Source: Dehalococcoidia bacterium UBA2979
GTDB taxonomy: Bacteria; Chloroflexota; Dehalococcoidia; UBA2979
NCBI GenBank assembly: GCA_002348225.1
Contig: DEAP01000047.1
Span: 1 to 6,566, forward strand
DNA: 6,566 bases
Direction of reading: 5' to 3'
Position 1 is the stretch's first letter. Every line of letters starts with the position of its first letter. This document shows, in pieces, positions 5,085-6,566 of the stretch. The notes below the pieces were generated by a model. The model was not told where the DNA came from. It did no database searches and saw nothing but the letters and a program-made list of their open reading frames with translations. The position numbers were made by a program, and so were the translations under genes.

Positions 5085-6566
5085 ATGCCATCTGGACCTC
5101 ACCCTCTTGACCCTGCTACTGCTGAAGAACTCACTAGAGGAGTAAATATTCTTCGCTCGGCGGGAGTATTAAGTGGCCGTGCGTTCTTTGCTTTCGGCCA
5201 GCGAGTCGAACCATCGCGCCAGCAACTAGCAGACGCAGCTGAAGGTCAGGACGTCGCAAGGATCATTAACTACGTCGGCCATGATCCTGAACGTGGGCAA
5301 AGTTTTGACGCTCACGTGTCACTAGCAAGTGATGAGATATTGGATATTGAATGGCAGGAACATGGGCAGGCGCCAGTCACCATGAATGACGTCATCATGC
5401 TTTACACAATCCTTGCCGAAAATGAAGAATGGATCGCTGCCCTCGCCAAACGCGGAATCGACGATCCAACTCAAGTGCACCTTGAACCGTGGATCACTGG
5501 CGTACACCCTCCCGAGATGCCAACCGGTCGTGTTTTTCGCGCCATTGCTTTCCAACAAAGGGAACCAAATACGAACTATTACGCTTTTCCCATTGAGGGT
5601 CTGACTGTTCTCGTCGACGTTGACAGTGGCGGGGTAGTAGTCCAAGATACTGGTGTTGTACCTGTCCCTGACCGTCCAGCCGAATACACGGCCGAGGGGG
5701 TCGGCGCCCACCGTGACGGCCTCAAACCACTCGACATTACCCAACCAGATGGACCGAGCTTTACCGTCGATGGGCACGTTATTGACTGGCAGAACTGGCA
5801 CATCCGTATATCAGTACACCCCATCGAAGGGCTCGTCCTCCACGACGTCCGGTATAAAGACGGGGATCGAGACCGCACAATTCTCCACCGTGCCGCTTTG
5901 TCAGACATGGTCGTCCCCTACGGTGACCCATCACCCATGCACTACTGGAAACACGCGTTCGATGCTGGAGAAACCAACCTCGGGCAACTCGCGAACTCCC
6001 TCAAGCTCGGGTGTGATTGCCTCGGAGAGATCTACTACTTTGACGCTACATTCCTCGGAAGCGATGGGGAACCAACTGTGTGCGAAAACGCTGTATGCCT
6101 TCACGAAGAAGACTTCGGGATCCTCTGGAAACACACCAATTGGGCACGACCTGACCTCGCGCCAGAAGTCCGCCGATCACGCCGCCTCGTCGTGAGCATG
6201 ATACACACAATCGGAAACTACGAGTATGGCTTCTACTGGTACTTCTACCTCGATGGGACAATCCAACTCGAAGTGAAACTCACCGGAGTCATCGGTGTAA
6301 GCGCCGTAGGTGATGGTGGCGGTACAGATACCGCTCCACTTGTCGCCCCAGGCATCGCATCACCTATCCACCAGCACCTCTTCTGCGTGCGCCTTGACCC
6401 GGCGATCGATGGCCCCAACAATTCGGTGGTTGAAACCAACGTCGAACACGCAACCGACGGGGCGCACCTGTACGGTGCCGGATTTCGAGCTGCTTCGACC
6501 ACACTGGCGACAGAAACGGCGGCAATGCGAGATATCGATTCCGCTGCCAGCCGCACATGGAAAATC
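5085..6566 (+). CDS. Copper amine oxidase (primary-amine oxidase), C-terminus beyond the window
   Basis: The 494 codons visible are open to the window edge. The enzyme oxidatively deaminates primary amines to aldehyde, ammonia and H2O2 using copper and topaquinone. MVVPYGDPSP (275-284) precedes the catalytic-base motif AFDAGE with Asp293. LGCDCLGEIYY and LHEEDFGILWKH follow. The TPQ motif is NYEYGFYWYFYLDGT with precursor Tyr379, and SPIHQHLF gives copper ligands His429 and His431. These align closely with Arthrobacter globiformis oxidase (Asp298, Tyr382, His431, His433; 638 residues), so about 145 residues including the third copper His are missing. Residue 291 is Ala where the Arthrobacter enzyme has the gate Tyr296, suggesting a more open amine channel. 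No signal peptide is seen, so it is probably cytoplasmic. The ATG at 5085 has no clear ribosome site. Counted lines from about 5460 on have 57-62% GC against roughly 33-47% in lines sampled from the other genes, suggesting a different history. Confidence 0.95.
   Translation, partial: MPSGPHPLDPATAEELTRGVNILRSAGVLSGRAFFAFGQRVEPSRQQLADAAEGQDVARIINYVGHDPERGQSFDAHVSLASDEILDIEWQEHGQAPVTMNDVIMLYTILAENEEWIAALAKRGIDDPTQVHLEPWITGVHPPEMPTGRVFRAIAFQQREPNTNYYAFPIEGLTVLVDVDSGGVVVQDTGVVPVPDRPAEYTAEGVGAHRDGLKPLDITQPDGPSFTVDGHVIDWQNWHIRISVHPIEGLVLHDVRYKDGDRDRTILHRAALSDMVVPYGDPSPMHYWKHAFDAGETNLGQLANSLKLGCDCLGEIYYFDATFLGSDGEPTVCENAVCLHEEDFGILWKHTNWARPDLAPEVRRSRRLVVSMIHTIGNYEYGFYWYFYLDGTIQLEVKLTGVIGVSAVGDGGGTDTAPLVAPGIASPIHQHLFCVRLDPAIDGPNNSVVETNVEHATDGAHLYGAGFRAASTTLATETAAMRDIDSAASRTWKI

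Noticed and set aside
5653..6195. A 180-codon plus-strand frame and several long minus-strand frames inside the amine oxidase region
   Set aside because: They overlap the conserved oxidase motifs in another frame, are low-complexity Ser/Thr or Arg-rich, and result from high GC with few stop codons.

Overview
The window suggests a compact bacterial chromosome. It shows about 40-47% GC in the stretches I counted by eye, short intergenic gaps (13, 22, 48, 53, 76, 96 and 136 bp) and frequent GTG starts. The selenoprotein resembles mycobacterial MPT53/DsbE-type exported thioredoxins, and several start codons sit one -10 box length downstream of a TANNNT-like hexamer, as on leaderless actinobacterial mRNAs. 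An uncultured marine-type actinobacterium (Acidimicrobiia-like) is my best guess. SAR202-like Chloroflexota or another lineage cannot be excluded from this sequence alone.

Layout. Bases 1-155 (-) hold the N-terminus of prolyl-tRNA synthetase (proS), cut by the window edge. Head to head with it, 204-731 (+) encodes a thioredoxin-fold lipoprotein whose frame is interrupted by TGA at 423-425, exactly where the first Cys of the CxxC active site belongs. A hairpin 18 nt downstream has a GGUC tip, so I read it as a selenoprotein with a UxxC site. Next comes pyrC (785-1834, +), a class II dihydroorotase. Convergent to pyrC are a crotonase-family protein (1848-2729, -) and, upstream of it on the same strand, a SAM-dependent methyltransferase (2806-3519, -), probably co-transcribed. 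A VOC/glyoxalase-family protein (3616-4008, +) diverges from the methyltransferase and converges on a membrane di-iron desaturase/hydroxylase (4031-4948, -). Divergent from that is a copper amine oxidase (5085 to the window end, +), complete through the TPQ and HxH motifs but missing its last part.

The genes do not form one pathway: they cover translation, extracytoplasmic thiol redox, pyrimidine synthesis, acyl-CoA chemistry, lipid or carotenoid oxidation and amine oxidation. The notable discovery is the TGA-containing redox lipoprotein with its bacterial SECIS-like hairpin. It would be mis-annotated by ordinary gene callers as a 73-residue fragment. TGA also serves as a normal stop in the VOC gene, which argues against general reassignment of TGA. 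The amine oxidase is visibly richer in GC than its neighbours.
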